DNA of 64,000 nucleotides, taken from Trochalopteron elliotii (lineage: Eukaryota; Chordata; Aves; Passeriformes; Leiothrichidae). The position numbers were made by a program, and so were the translations under genes. Shown here piece by piece: positions 25,083 to 35,656 of the stretch. Numbering within the stretch: position 1 is the stretch's first letter; each line of letters begins with the position of its first letter. The DNA is taken from contig JANPWX010000338.1 of NCBI GenBank assembly GCA_024734555.1, forward strand, positions 923,907 to 987,906, written 5' to 3'. Under the pieces are notes generated by a model. That model ran no database searches and was not told the DNA's origin. It was given only the letters and a program-made list of their open reading frames with translations.

Positions 25083-28000
25083 CCTTTCAATAAGGAAAAC
25101 TTGGAAGCAACAGCCTACATTTGCATAAGGGAAAAAAGAAAAATTTTACTTCAAACCTGTGGGATTTGGTTTAGATACACCCAGCTCTGAAGGCTTTCTG
25201 CCTGATGCTGACAGAACCTTCAAATAACTCTAGGAGAGTACAAGGCTCTTGTATTACATGACTTTAATATTTACCTTCAGGGGTTTTACTCAGCCATAAT
25301 TATACAAATATCCAAATATTGTTATGGTGGACCCTGTAAAGAAGGCTGGAGCTGTGACGCAGGCCAGCCTTGCATGCTGGATGGATTTCGTGCCTGATGT
25401 GCAGCATCCCCTCCAAAGCACAGGCATCTTCATGTATCCCAGTCAGCCAAGACATGTACATCCTGTCCTGTCTGAAGGCACACATGTTTAGTGGGCAGGA
25501 CTCAATCAAGGGATGAAAGTTACCTCAAGGGAAGCGTGGCCGGTAGATTCCAGAAGGACGAGCGCTTACGGGCAGTTAGTATAACAATGGCTATGAAGCA
25601 GCACAGGCAGAGACATCTCTATAGTTCTCTCAGAGACAGGGAAGGCTCCAAGAGTGTTTGAGACACTTTCACACTTGAGGGTGTCCAATAATTTTGTTTA
25701 GTGAGATGAGGCCAGCCACAACAGGTTTATAGTGTCTTTGATGATAAGCTTTGACGCAAGACACTAAACCAAATGGAGAAATGAGTCCACTCCAATATGA
25801 CAAGTTACATGCTCCTTTAGAGTAATCATTTTAGTAAGAAAGATTAACTTTTCAAAGCACATTGTTCAGAATTTGTCATGATGACTGATGATGCTTCTCT
25901 TGATTTCATAACAAATTTTGCCTTTAAAAAGCATTTTATAATCTTCTTTGCCAAATGTAGAGCCATATATCTACCTATTTAGCTTTAGCTAATTTTCAGG
26001 CAGATGTAGCCCAAAGAACAGTCATACAATTGAATTATTTTGAAAATACATCCCCAGGTATATTTTTGTGGGCAAACTGGGTCTACTGATTGAACTGTCT
26101 CCCTTATTTTGAAGCTCAGGTTGGTCCAAGTCTTTATGTAAGGAACATCTTAGAACAAACAGAAGGAAAGAGGCAGGGAATATTCAGTGTTTACCTTTCC
26201 AGATAAAGAGTGGAAAGCTTTTTAATTGCCAAAAATTCCATTGTAAGTACACAGAGAATGTGTTATTAATGTTGGTTTTAAGATCCAGCTTACTTTGGTG
26301 AAGGAAGATTTTGCTCCTTCACAAACAATCACACCATTTGCCTTTTTTTTTTTACCCAGTAAGAAAATACTAAAGCTGCAGAAATCCATTTTTTTAAATA
26401 TTGCACAAGACTCAAACCTTGGAGACTGAAGACAGAAAAAAGAGATTGTGAGGTAGTGAAATACAGTGTCTTGAGTTAGGAAAGAGGCAAAATATTACCA
26501 ATAATTAATATTTATACAGAAGAGGTGGATTCCCTTGTGCATTCTCTTAATTGTAAATTAACTTCTTAAGCAGAAGTGTGGATTCTGGACTGCTGATTTC
26601 ATTTGGTCTGAAAAATCCCAATATAACTGCATAACAGCTCTTTGATTGCTCACTACAGCTGATTCCGGCAAAAGTTCAAGCACTGAAAAACCCAAACAAG
26701 ATGTTTTTTGATCTTTCCATATGTGTTTGCCACAGATGTTTCTCTCTGATACATTCATGGTGAAAAATTCATTAGCCCAAATGCTGGCAGGAGGAGTTTG
26801 TTTGGAAGCTTTTGGCACATTGGGTGTTCTCAGAAGGGAAAATTTCCAGTTGCAAACCTGCTGCCAGTACTACTTAAGAATATCAGGGTGGTATATCATC
26901 ACTGCTGTCTGTATCCCAGGTCGAGCTCTGTTGTCCCTAGGTCTTCTTCCTAGCCAGTGAGGGTGTCACAAACAAGATATTTACTGGGGAATTCAAACTG
27001 CAAGAAAGTAACTTGCCAAGATGTTTCTGAATAGAGGAGCTGCAGATCGAACAAAAAATCTCAGGAAATATCTGCTATCAAGATATGGCTCCCCAGTGGC
27101 AGATTACTACTACAGCTATTTATGTCCTAGAGAGTTAAATCAATTTGACTTGAAGCTCTTCTTTAGAAGGATTATCCTTTACTCACCTTAAAATGAAAAA
27201 AACTAGTAATTATATGTTAGAATGTTCTTAATTTGTTGTTCTATTTATATTTTAACCAAAGTATGAATTATTTTCTGTGAGTTGAGAACAAACCTTAATT
27301 CAGAGAGGTCAAGACTTTAATTCCAATGGCTCCAGGGTTTTTAGTGCCTGGTGAAAGATGCTTACAGTTCAGCCTTCAAAGTTTGGACAGCTGGTACTGT
27401 AGGGCATAATCAGGGAAGCACAGCCAGCCTTCCTAACCCCAAAGCATCTTTCTAGTTACTCAGTCACACTGTCTCAAAAATTAGGCATTATTTTTCCCTC
27501 TGGCAGCAGTCCTGGCCTTACCAACACATTATTCACCCAATTTCCATTGCAAAGTCGTCATGGGATTGACTTTTTGCTCTTATTAGCACAGAAAATCTAA
27601 GGTAAAGCACGGAGTACCTAAAATCCTTATAGATTTAATAATAGATTATTAAAGTCAGCAGGCATGCCATGGAAATTTTCTGATTACTTAGCCTCCTTTG
27701 TAAACCAAAGGCTAATACATGACCCAAACAATTACAGTCTGTGAACTTTCACACACAGCCTGGAGGCAGCTGTAGCAGGTAAGACAGAGCAACAATTTGC
27801 AAAGAGCAGCAGGCAGTCAAGCACTGTCTGTCAGGATAAAGCTTCTCTTAGTTCATTAGGATCAAGAGGGAATCAGATAATTGGAATGCACTTGCACATG
27901 CATTCAGCTTTCAAAAACACATTTGAGCAAATGTTTTCTCCCAGACACAGCATCACACTGCTAAAACAAATCTTTCCTTAGTTCTTGCTCAAGTGAGGTA

Positions 28001-28354
28001 GGAAAGAAAGAGAAGGAGGCAAGTTATCCCTTATAAAATATCAGCTCACCTGCACTAAAAACAGTCCTAAGAACCTTGAATAAGAAGCGTCTGGGTTTGC
28101 ATTTAACTCTGCTCAGCATTTTCAAAATAAAGGGGGAAAAAATAGAGAAAGGAATTAAAAGCAACAGTGGCCAAAGAAGGACAACATAAGAAAACTGTGA
28201 TAGGAACAGAGACAGGGTTGGCTAAACCACCTCAGACTTCAGTAAGAGTTTCTGATGCAGCATTAAAACTTATTTAAGTCAAAGCTTTTGGAGGGCACCA
28301 AAGCTTTCTGGCAAATGCACCACGTCATTTTTATGGGAGTGAAACAAAAGTCAC
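25083..28354. other. AT-rich non-coding stretch
   Basis: No gene was recognised. Frames of 60-86 codons lack domains. A T10 run lies near 26,343. Nothing else stands out on either strand. Confidence 0.6.
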
Positions 28355-28375
28355 AAAAAAAAAAAAAAAAAAAAA
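28355..28375 (+). repeat. A21 homopolymer
   Basis: Twenty-one consecutive A, preceded by CAAAAGTCAC and followed by GGCAAAAAGAACGAAAAGC. It could be the tail of an old retroposed copy. I could not recognise a source sequence upstream and saw no matching target-site duplication, so it is annotated as a simple repeat. Exact length in such runs is prone to sequencing error. Confidence 0.8.
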
Positions 28376-30260
28376 GGCAAAAAGAACGAAAAGCAGCCTT
28401 TAAAGTTCCATGAAGCCAGACTTGAATAACTTGAATAAATAAGTGGGACAATAGTGTGATTTCTTCCAAAGAAAATTAGATGTCTCTTTTTTATCTTCTC
28501 TCTGCTGTTTTACTGAGGCTCGAGAAAAACAGAAAGTTGAAAGCTGGCTCATCTGCTGGTCTGTTTGCCTCACAAATATGGGGGACAAAGAATGGGTTTC
28601 TGAACTTACCCTAGAAGGGAGGAGGGGAAAAAAAAGGAAAGCTAAGCAGCAGCTCCCCCAGACCACTACCAAGGATGAGAGAGATCTTAACCCAGACAAA
28701 ATTTTTCATGAGAAAGCACTTGCTAATTCATTTTAGAAATCTGGTGCTGACACACAGAGATTATGTTGATACACACCAAACCAAATGAAGGAACCAGAGG
28801 AAGACAATTTGGGGAATGTAAAAAATAGACATATTACTAACTACTTCGTTTATTTTTAAATAATGTATGTACTGTTTTAATTTAATCAAATTATTTATAC
28901 ACTTAAAAAAATAAATAAAACATTACTCCTTTTCCTTTGGGTCTCTTCACTTGGATGATTATCTTCATGAGAGGCAGGATTTTATGATTCTGCAATGGTG
29001 TCTTCCCAGTGGAAGATCACCACAGATGTATCTGAATCAGGAGGTGCTGTCAGTCATTCTGATAACTCACTGAAATAGTCTGCATTCCCAGACAAAAAAA
29101 GTCCCATTTCACTAGAAATAGTTCTACTGAATTAAACTGAACTTCTGAAAAGTCAAGAGAGATTTTATTTTTACATATATGTGTATGTGCATACACACGA
29201 ACATATACAGCAGATGGTTTCACCTCATTGCCTCCTGTCTCTGAAGCGATATTTTATGGTAACCAGTACACAATCTTCCTCAGAATATAATATCAGTGGC
29301 ACACTGTGATTCACACTCTCAGATTATTCAGCACAGAATATTTATTGAAAATTATCTTCCACTAATTTCCCACAAAACTTTAGTTACAGGCACAATAGTT
29401 ACAGGCAATAAATAAATAAATATTTCTTTCTGCTGACATTAATGAGCTAAAATATGATTTGCTTACCTATATGGTCTCTAACACAAGTCCTTTAAAAAAA
29501 TCTAAAAATATCATTTCCCCTGTAGCCTTAACCAACGAAAATAACTACAGATTCTTCAAATTTATACAATATAAATCTTTACCATCCTCTGCTAGGTATT
29601 TCTGGATAAATAAGTCTTTATTTTTTCAGTTTAGAATAGTCAAAGCTGTGCAACATCTTTGCATACAAATGACTACTTCTAGCACATAAAAGTGTGAATT
29701 TACATGATAAGTTTAGAATATCATTAGAAAAAGGGAGCCGTGGGACACATCCTGCTATCAGCCACAGCATTTTAAGGCTGCAATGAACCTGAATGGAGCT
29801 TCTCCAGATTTACGCAGGATTAACATAGGTGGTGACTGGCACATTTTCTTGACAAAGTTTCCATGTGGTTAAATGAGTATAGAGGAGGAGTTAAGGCAAA
29901 TATCATGCATAATAAATTTATTTTTTCCATCAAGAGAGATGTTATAAGAAAAGAGTACATTTTATATACTGTACTAGCCTGGGTGAGATTAGTAATTTAA
30001 CTGAAGAGTGATTGTGTAAAATAACAATAAAATACAGATATATGCTCAGGCAGGGATTTCAAAAGAATCTAATAACATAGGCTATGGATAGACCTTGCTC
30101 TTACAGCCCATATGTCCTACAGAATTTGAGAATGATTGTTTTTCTTAGCAACTTCTGTTGTTGGTAGCCTTCAGCTAGATGCACAGGGATTCCCACAACA
30201 CCCAAAAAGATTTGAATATCTGGAGCATAACGTATTGAAATGGGAATTAATAGAGATGGG
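28376..30260. other. AT-rich non-coding stretch
   Basis: No gene was recognised. It contains a short AATA tetranucleotide run (about 29,407-29,421) and an alternating purine-pyrimidine patch near 29,174-29,208 (ACATATATGTGTATGTGCATAC-like) that could be a decayed CA/TA microsatellite. Confidence 0.6.
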
Positions 30261-30380
30261 CCGAATTTCCACCTCTGCTGCAAGTAGCTGTGTGATCTTC
30301 ACCAAGTCACTTTTGTTACTGGTTCCCCTGCCACTTAACCATCCAGATAACAAAAAAAAAATGGGTCATCATGATCATTC
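30261..30380 (+). mobile_element. MIR-like (CORE-SINE) fragment, ancient
   Basis: The stretch contains CTCTGCTGCAAGTAGCTGTG, then TGATCTTCACCAAGTCACTT, then CCATCCAGATAAC, an A run and ATGGG. These follow, in order, the MIR core CTCTGCCACTTACTAGCTGTG, TGACCTTGGGCAAGTCACTT and CATCTGTAAAATGGGG as I recall it. An expanded A run replaces the usual AAAA before TGGG. Matching along about 100 bases in the right order makes this the better supported of the two MIR-like copies. It predates birds and is therefore neutral relic or, if unusually conserved, a candidate regulatory element. Confidence 0.7.
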
Positions 30381-31683
30381 AATAGGTAGTAGAAACTCCC
30401 AGAGCTTCCACTGGAAGCTTCCCAGAGCTTCAATCTGCAGTTTGCACACTGAGCTACCTGCACTAAATGCATTCCTCAACACTTAGTCTAGGTGCGAGAG
30501 TGCAGGGCCAACAAGAATCAGCAGAAAAAAAGGATCTATGAGAATGGTCATGCTCACATGGTCATGTGAAAATACAGGGTAGATGGATTTTAATTTCCAA
30601 GTAAATTTATATTTTGGTAATTGGTAGGGGAAAAACATTTGCAGTAGAAGGGTTTCATAAGCAGGCTCACTTGAATTATTAAAACAGATACATATTTTTG
30701 ATACAGATTTATTACTATCTTTACTATAATGCTTCAGGGACACCACCATATAAATGTGTTTATCAACCATTCATTAATGCAGATTATTACAATAAAATTA
30801 TTCACTTGAGTTCTGTTAAACCATTACTTAGTGTTTCATCAACCTTCTCTCACATGTCCTTTAAATCAGATTGTTGAAAATACTTGTAATAAATTCTTAA
30901 ACCATGAGTGGTCATAAAATCATTTACACACACAGAGCCTATTTTACCATGTCTGGTCCTCTAAATCATCAGGCCATATTTCTTGAACCCTAGTAAAAAT
31001 ATTTTTTAGTTCTAAAGTGTTCCCAATGGATACATGTAATTTCAGCTTTAAAATACCCTAATCTATTATGGTGGCAACATATATATTATTTCTAACAGGC
31101 TGAAAAGGAATCTTAAAATGATTTAATCAGAGACATCCAAATTAAAACATCAGAAGTGTAGTAAGAGACTGAGAGTACCTGTGGTTCACATAAACCCTGG
31201 ATAACAAGATGGAAAAACTCGTTCGAGACTTGAATAGATAATAGGAACATAAAGAAATCTTTCCTTGTATGTTTTCAAGCTGTTGCTGGAAGGGTTTCCC
31301 AATGGCGAGGAAAAGCCACATTTAATTAAAATTCTTCCTAAATATTCTGTTTACTTTTAGCTGTAAAGGTTTTGCACTATTGAGATAAACAGAGTCTACT
31401 ATTATCAAAACCAACTCCTTTATAATTTATAAATGGAAGGTGAGAATAGGTAGATGTACTCAGAACATTGTGTTTCCACTGTGTTGCTGTATTTTAAGGC
31501 CATAAAAGAATGATCTGGCATTCAAGCTGTCCAAGAAGCAATTTGCAATTCAGTACATTGTATTTTAATCAATAAATAATCATGAAGAGAGGAGGGCATG
31601 ATTTCTCATGTAACTAGCCACTGCTGGGTTTCAGTGAATAGCTCCCTTTCATGGATGTTGAATATATAAAAAAAACCCAAACA
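30381..31683. other. AT-rich spacer up to the assembly gap
   Basis: No gene was recognised. A 95-codon minus frame at 30,483-30,770 has no domain. The last bases before the gap are A-rich (ATATAAAAAAAACCCAAACA), which may be part of the reason assembly failed here. Confidence 0.6.
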
Positions 31684-32050
31684 NNNNNNNNNNNNNNNNN
31701 NNNNNNNNNNNNNNNNNNNNNNNNNNNNNNNNNNNNNNNNNNNNNNNNNNNNNNNNNNNNNNNNNNNNNNNNNNNNNNNNNNNNNNNNNNNNNNNNNNNN
31801 NNNNNNNNNNNNNNNNNNNNNNNNNNNNNNNNNNNNNNNNNNNNNNNNNNNNNNNNNNNNNNNNNNNNNNNNNNNNNNNNNNNNNNNNNNNNNNNNNNNN
31901 NNNNNNNNNNNNNNNNNNNNNNNNNNNNNNNNNNNNNNNNNNNNNNNNNNNNNNNNNNNNNNNNNNNNNNNNNNNNNNNNNNNNNNNNNNNNNNNNNNNN
32001 NNNNNNNNNNNNNNNNNNNNNNNNNNNNNNNNNNNNNNNNNNNNNNNNNN
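31684..32050. other. Assembly gap (367 N)
   Basis: A run of 367 undetermined bases. The non-round length suggests an estimated rather than default gap size. Any open frame crossing it is an artefact of translating N. The gap lies directly beside the 3' end of a CR1 element, where the short terminal repeat of CR1 (ATTCTATGA-type) would be expected, so it probably hides repetitive sequence. Confidence 0.97.
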
Positions 32051-32054
32051 CATG

Positions 32055-33032
32055 CCTGTAGTAGTACCTTGAGTTGGAAGAGACTCACAAGGATCATCAA
32101 GTCCAACTCTTTGTACTGCACAGAACATCCCAAGGAATTCCACCATGTGCCCAGGAGTACTGCCCAAATACTTCTTGAACTCTGTCCATCTTGGTGGTGT
32201 GACCACTTCCCTGGGGAGCCTCTTCAAGTGCCCAACCACTCTCCTGGTGAAAAACCTTTTCCTCATATCCAACCTAAACCTTCCCTTATACAACTTCAGG
32301 CCATTCCCGCAGGTTCTGTCACTGGTCACCACAGGGGAGAGATCAGTACCTGCCCTTCCTCTTCCCCTCACGAGACAGCTGTAGAGCACAATAAGTCTCC
32401 CCTTGGTCTCCTCCTGTGAGGAGGACAAGCCAAATGACCTCAGCCAGTCCTTATGTGTCTTCCCCTCTAGACCCTTCACCATCTTTTTTGCCCTCCTTTG
32501 GACACTCTCTAATAGCTCAATAGCTTTCTCATGTTGTAGCTCCCAAACCTGCCCCCAGCACTCAAGATGAGGCTGCCCCAGTGCAGAGCAGGGCAGGACA
32601 ATCCCCCACCTTGCCTGTCTGGCCATGCTATCCCTGATGCCCCCCAGGACAGGGTTTGCCCTCCTGGCTGCCAGGGCACTGCTGACTCACATTCAACTTT
32701 CTGTCAACCAGGACACCCAGGTCCCTTTTCCCCAGGACTGCTCTCCAGCCTCTCATTCCCCAGTCTGTACATAAATCCAGGGTTGTTCTGTCCCAGGTGC
32801 AGAATTCTCCACTTGTCTTTGTTGAACTTCATATAGGTGATGATTGCCCAGCCCTCTAATTTTTCAGTCTCCAAGCAGGACCTCTCTGCCTTTGAGGGAG
32901 TCAACAGCTCCACCCAATTTCGTATCATCAGCAAATTTACTTAGTATTCCATCCAGTCCTGCATCCAAATTGTTTGTGAAGATGTTGAATGGCAGTGGGC
33001 CTAAGATGAAGCCCTGAAGAACCCAGCTGTTG
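32055..33032 (-). mobile_element. CR1 non-LTR retrotransposon, 5'-truncated copy
   Basis: This is about 980 bp of a bird CR1 LINE in minus orientation. Its 5' end, near 33,032, lies inside the reverse transcriptase region, and its 3' end, near 32,055-32,065, lies at the assembly gap. On the plus strand, words such as GTTGGAAGAGACTCACAAGG, ATCATCAAGTCCAACTC, GTGACCACTTCCCTGGGGAG and CCTCTAGACCCTTCACCATC follow the known family consensus in order. Truncation at the 5' end is the usual result of incomplete target-primed reverse transcription. The 3' terminal direct repeat is not visible; the bases beside the gap have diverged or the tail is in the gap. The copy is moderately diverged and cannot move by itself. 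Confidence 0.93.
32061..33031 (-). pseudogene. CR1 ORF2 remnant: C-terminal half of reverse transcriptase
   Basis: On the minus strand the decayed ORF2 begins in the reverse transcriptase palm with a VLQGFILGP segment (family: PQGS-LGP; the Ser is Phe here) at about 33,000. The catalytic FADD box is intact at 32,924-32,935. Then come MKFNK, RILHLGQ, YRLGNERLESSPGE, and further down VQRRAKKMVKGLE, a GRFRLD-RKRFFTRRVV segment and RLPREVV. The intact protein would make cDNA at nicked chromosomal DNA. The copy is broken: the whole N-terminal half (endonuclease and fingers) is missing. The frame containing FADD runs to a stop at about 32,704 while the C-terminal part continues in another frame up to 32,626, so there is at least one frameshift between. 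No host use is indicated. Confidence 0.9.
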
Positions 33033-35594
33033 GGAAAATAAAAGCCGTATTTGTTTACTTTTACTACACTGTCAGTTTCAGCTATTTCCTATACATAAGC
33101 TATTTCCAATCTGGTTATCAGCTTAAGGAATTACTTTTTTTTTGTAAGATAGTGGTTTTGAATGACTGTATGTATTTGTGTCGTATCAGTCTGTGTGCCT
33201 TAAAAAATTCACATGCCATGAACAAGTTAGTCTTGCCTCACTGGGGAAAATGGGGAACCACATGTACACCCAGGCACAGCCATGAATATAACCTTTAACT
33301 GAGAAAATACCCTCCCAGAAAGTGGCTTCACTTGTTTCATTCAACCCCAAGCATCTAAAACAGATATCTCTGCTTCTCCTGGCAGTGTTGTCATGGTAGT
33401 CCCAGGTTCTCTGCATCCCTGAAATCTTTCCAGGAGGATGTGGATGTGCTTATACGGGTAAGTTGGAGCACAGAGAGGGATGCTGCAGCAGCTTCCCCCA
33501 GGCTTGTGCAGAGGTACCCAGTATCGTGGTACCAAAGCCTGTTTAAGAAAAGGTGCCATATGTGAACTGAGCCTTGGCCACCTAGCTCTCACCTGATGGT
33601 TCCCTGCAAGCACCAAGCCATCTCCATGTCTCCAGCAACAGCAGGCTGAAGGGAATGTGCATCACAGAAAGAGTCTCCACTGAGTTGGCCTCAGTGGCAA
33701 GATTTGAGCAGAGCCTGCATTTCACCCCTGCTCACAGATGAGAGGTGGGAGGATGGAATGGGAGGCAGGGCAGATGAGTAGTCACCAACAGTTACTCTCC
33801 AGGCCTCCTACGTGGAAAAGCAGCAAAGCTGCTCAGAGGAGATTCCATCTGCTCCTGGTAGGGAGCACAAACATAAATAACACCGTATGGCCAATGTTAT
33901 CCAAGGCAGCTGCTGAATCTAAAGGAATCCTAATATTACAGTATTCAGCAGTCTGCACAGAATATTTAAGAAGAAGATCCTAAAGAATTCTAAATTTAGT
34001 TTATACCCTAATGTAAACATGGGTAATTTATATGCAAATATAGAAGCAGGGAAAAGCTACTGTAACACTTTGTAAAAAAATCCCTGTTTGGTATCACTGA
34101 GCAGTAGCATTTTACCAGAATAAAGCAAAATATCTCTATACAGGCAGATTGATGTAAGTAGGTAGCAGAGGGCATGTTCCTCATGCACTTCAGATTCAGC
34201 CTTGTCACACAATAGCCTGGTTGCCACTCTACTCAAAACAACCTTTACAGACTCTGGATGATGGCTAAGAATTAAAAATCAGTTTTGTTAATTTCCTAGC
34301 TCCTGAGCTAGAGAAAAAAACTCTGTATCATGCAAATATTGTTCCCTTGGAACCACATTTATTTAGCTGCTGATGAGCCAAGAGACAAAGTGCTGCTCTT
34401 TCCTGCTTTTTTATCAAGTAATACAAATTCTGTGCTACAATTCTTCCTGTAGCTGTGTTAGATGATGGGATAATCAGTTGCTCCAAACAATATGAATGGT
34501 GCAATGGCGGGGGACACCAAACCAAAAACAGAAAGAGAAAAAGACCCCAACAAAACACCAGTTCTCCATTTTAAAAGGAACAAACTGTCACATTTGTGCA
34601 TAAAAAACACCTTAACATAAAGATCACTTCTACAAGATCTCTGCATTTTACAAAGGTCTGATAAACACTGCTTCATGCTTTCCCATCCAGAGCAACATTA
34701 CATGTCAGTTTCTAAACATCACTTATAAAAAGAACTTACAGGCTTTGATTTAGCAGAGTTGTTCAGCATGCAGGAGACCATAAGTGTATACATAGGTGTG
34801 GGTTTATTATTGAAGATGAAAAGGACATACAAGCAAGTGCTTTGCTGAAATACAGCTGTAGTGAATTCTTTTCAGAAACTGCCGCCTAACAAGAACATTC
34901 AGTGGGTCATCTGTTTCTCTTCATCTTCTCCCCTCTATTTCACCAGGCTGTATCACCTTTGATTAAAACTGGGCTACTAATGATTCTTTGATAGATTTAA
35001 ATTTTTTCTTTACATGACTAACTTGTATACAGCTTCTGCTGTAGTTCTAAAAGACACCCATTATTTTTTTTATCCCTGTCCGGGAAAAGGGAAGACTAAA
35101 AGGTCTGACTTCCCTGATTTCTATTCTTTCACTGCAACTACCAGAAAGTGTTGGGCAAACAATCACTCATGCCACTGATTTCCCAAAACTACTTTGCTCT
35201 AACTGTGGTTTGACATACAACATGAGTGATTTCCAACTAACTCAAAGGATTTTTTTTCTTCCTAAGTGTATGACTGAAGTCCATGGGAAAGCGATGAACC
35301 TTCATAGCTATTGAACTGTAACTATTAAGTACCTCAATTTGTTGTGCCTACTCCAGCAACCAAAGATAACAATAAATAAGGTATGCTGCTAAGTGTGTCC
35401 AAATGTTTTGTCATGCTTGACATGCCAATAGATGGTTTAAGGAACACACAGAATCTGCAAGTGATGCAGTATAGATCTGCTAACTTCCCAGGAGAAGAGC
35501 TGGGAGCATACCATTGAGGCAATTATAGACTCAGAATTCCACATTTTCTCTTATTGACATTAATTTCCATTATGTGGGTTTTTGTGGGTTTTGG
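33033..35594. other. Mixed-composition spacer with two exon-like candidates
   Basis: From about 33.2 to 33.9 kb the sequence is richer in G+C than the surroundings but has no frame above 91 codons and no recognised domain. It includes the microexon-like segment 33,434-33,457 (plus), and the segment 34,740-34,844 (minus) has splice-like edges; both are treated as findings. No RNA gene or mobile element was recognised. Confidence 0.55.
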
Positions 35595-35656
35595 TTTTTT
35601 GTTTGTTTTGTTTTCTGTCAATTTAAAAGCAAACAGAAAACCAACCAATCAACAAC
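35595..35656. repeat. Imperfect hairpin: T/G-rich arm facing A/C-rich arm
   Basis: A T/G-rich arm (TTTGTTTGTTTTG TTTTCTGT-like) faces an A/C-rich arm around a 14-base loop. The innermost nine pairs (35,610-35,618 with 35,633-35,641) are perfect. Further out, mismatches occur about every third position. The T/G richness extends left to 35,574 and the A/C richness right to about 35,716. It encodes a chance Gly/Phe-then-Lys/Pro-rich frame of 77 codons on the plus strand. Confidence 0.65.

Noticed and set aside
28280..28375. A21 tract as a possible processed-pseudogene tail
   Set aside because: No recognisable mRNA or SINE sequence upstream and no target-site duplication.
31606..32626. ORFs of 136-325 codons crossing the gap
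   Set aside because: Their length comes from translating N. Only the CR1 part beyond 32,050 is real sequence.
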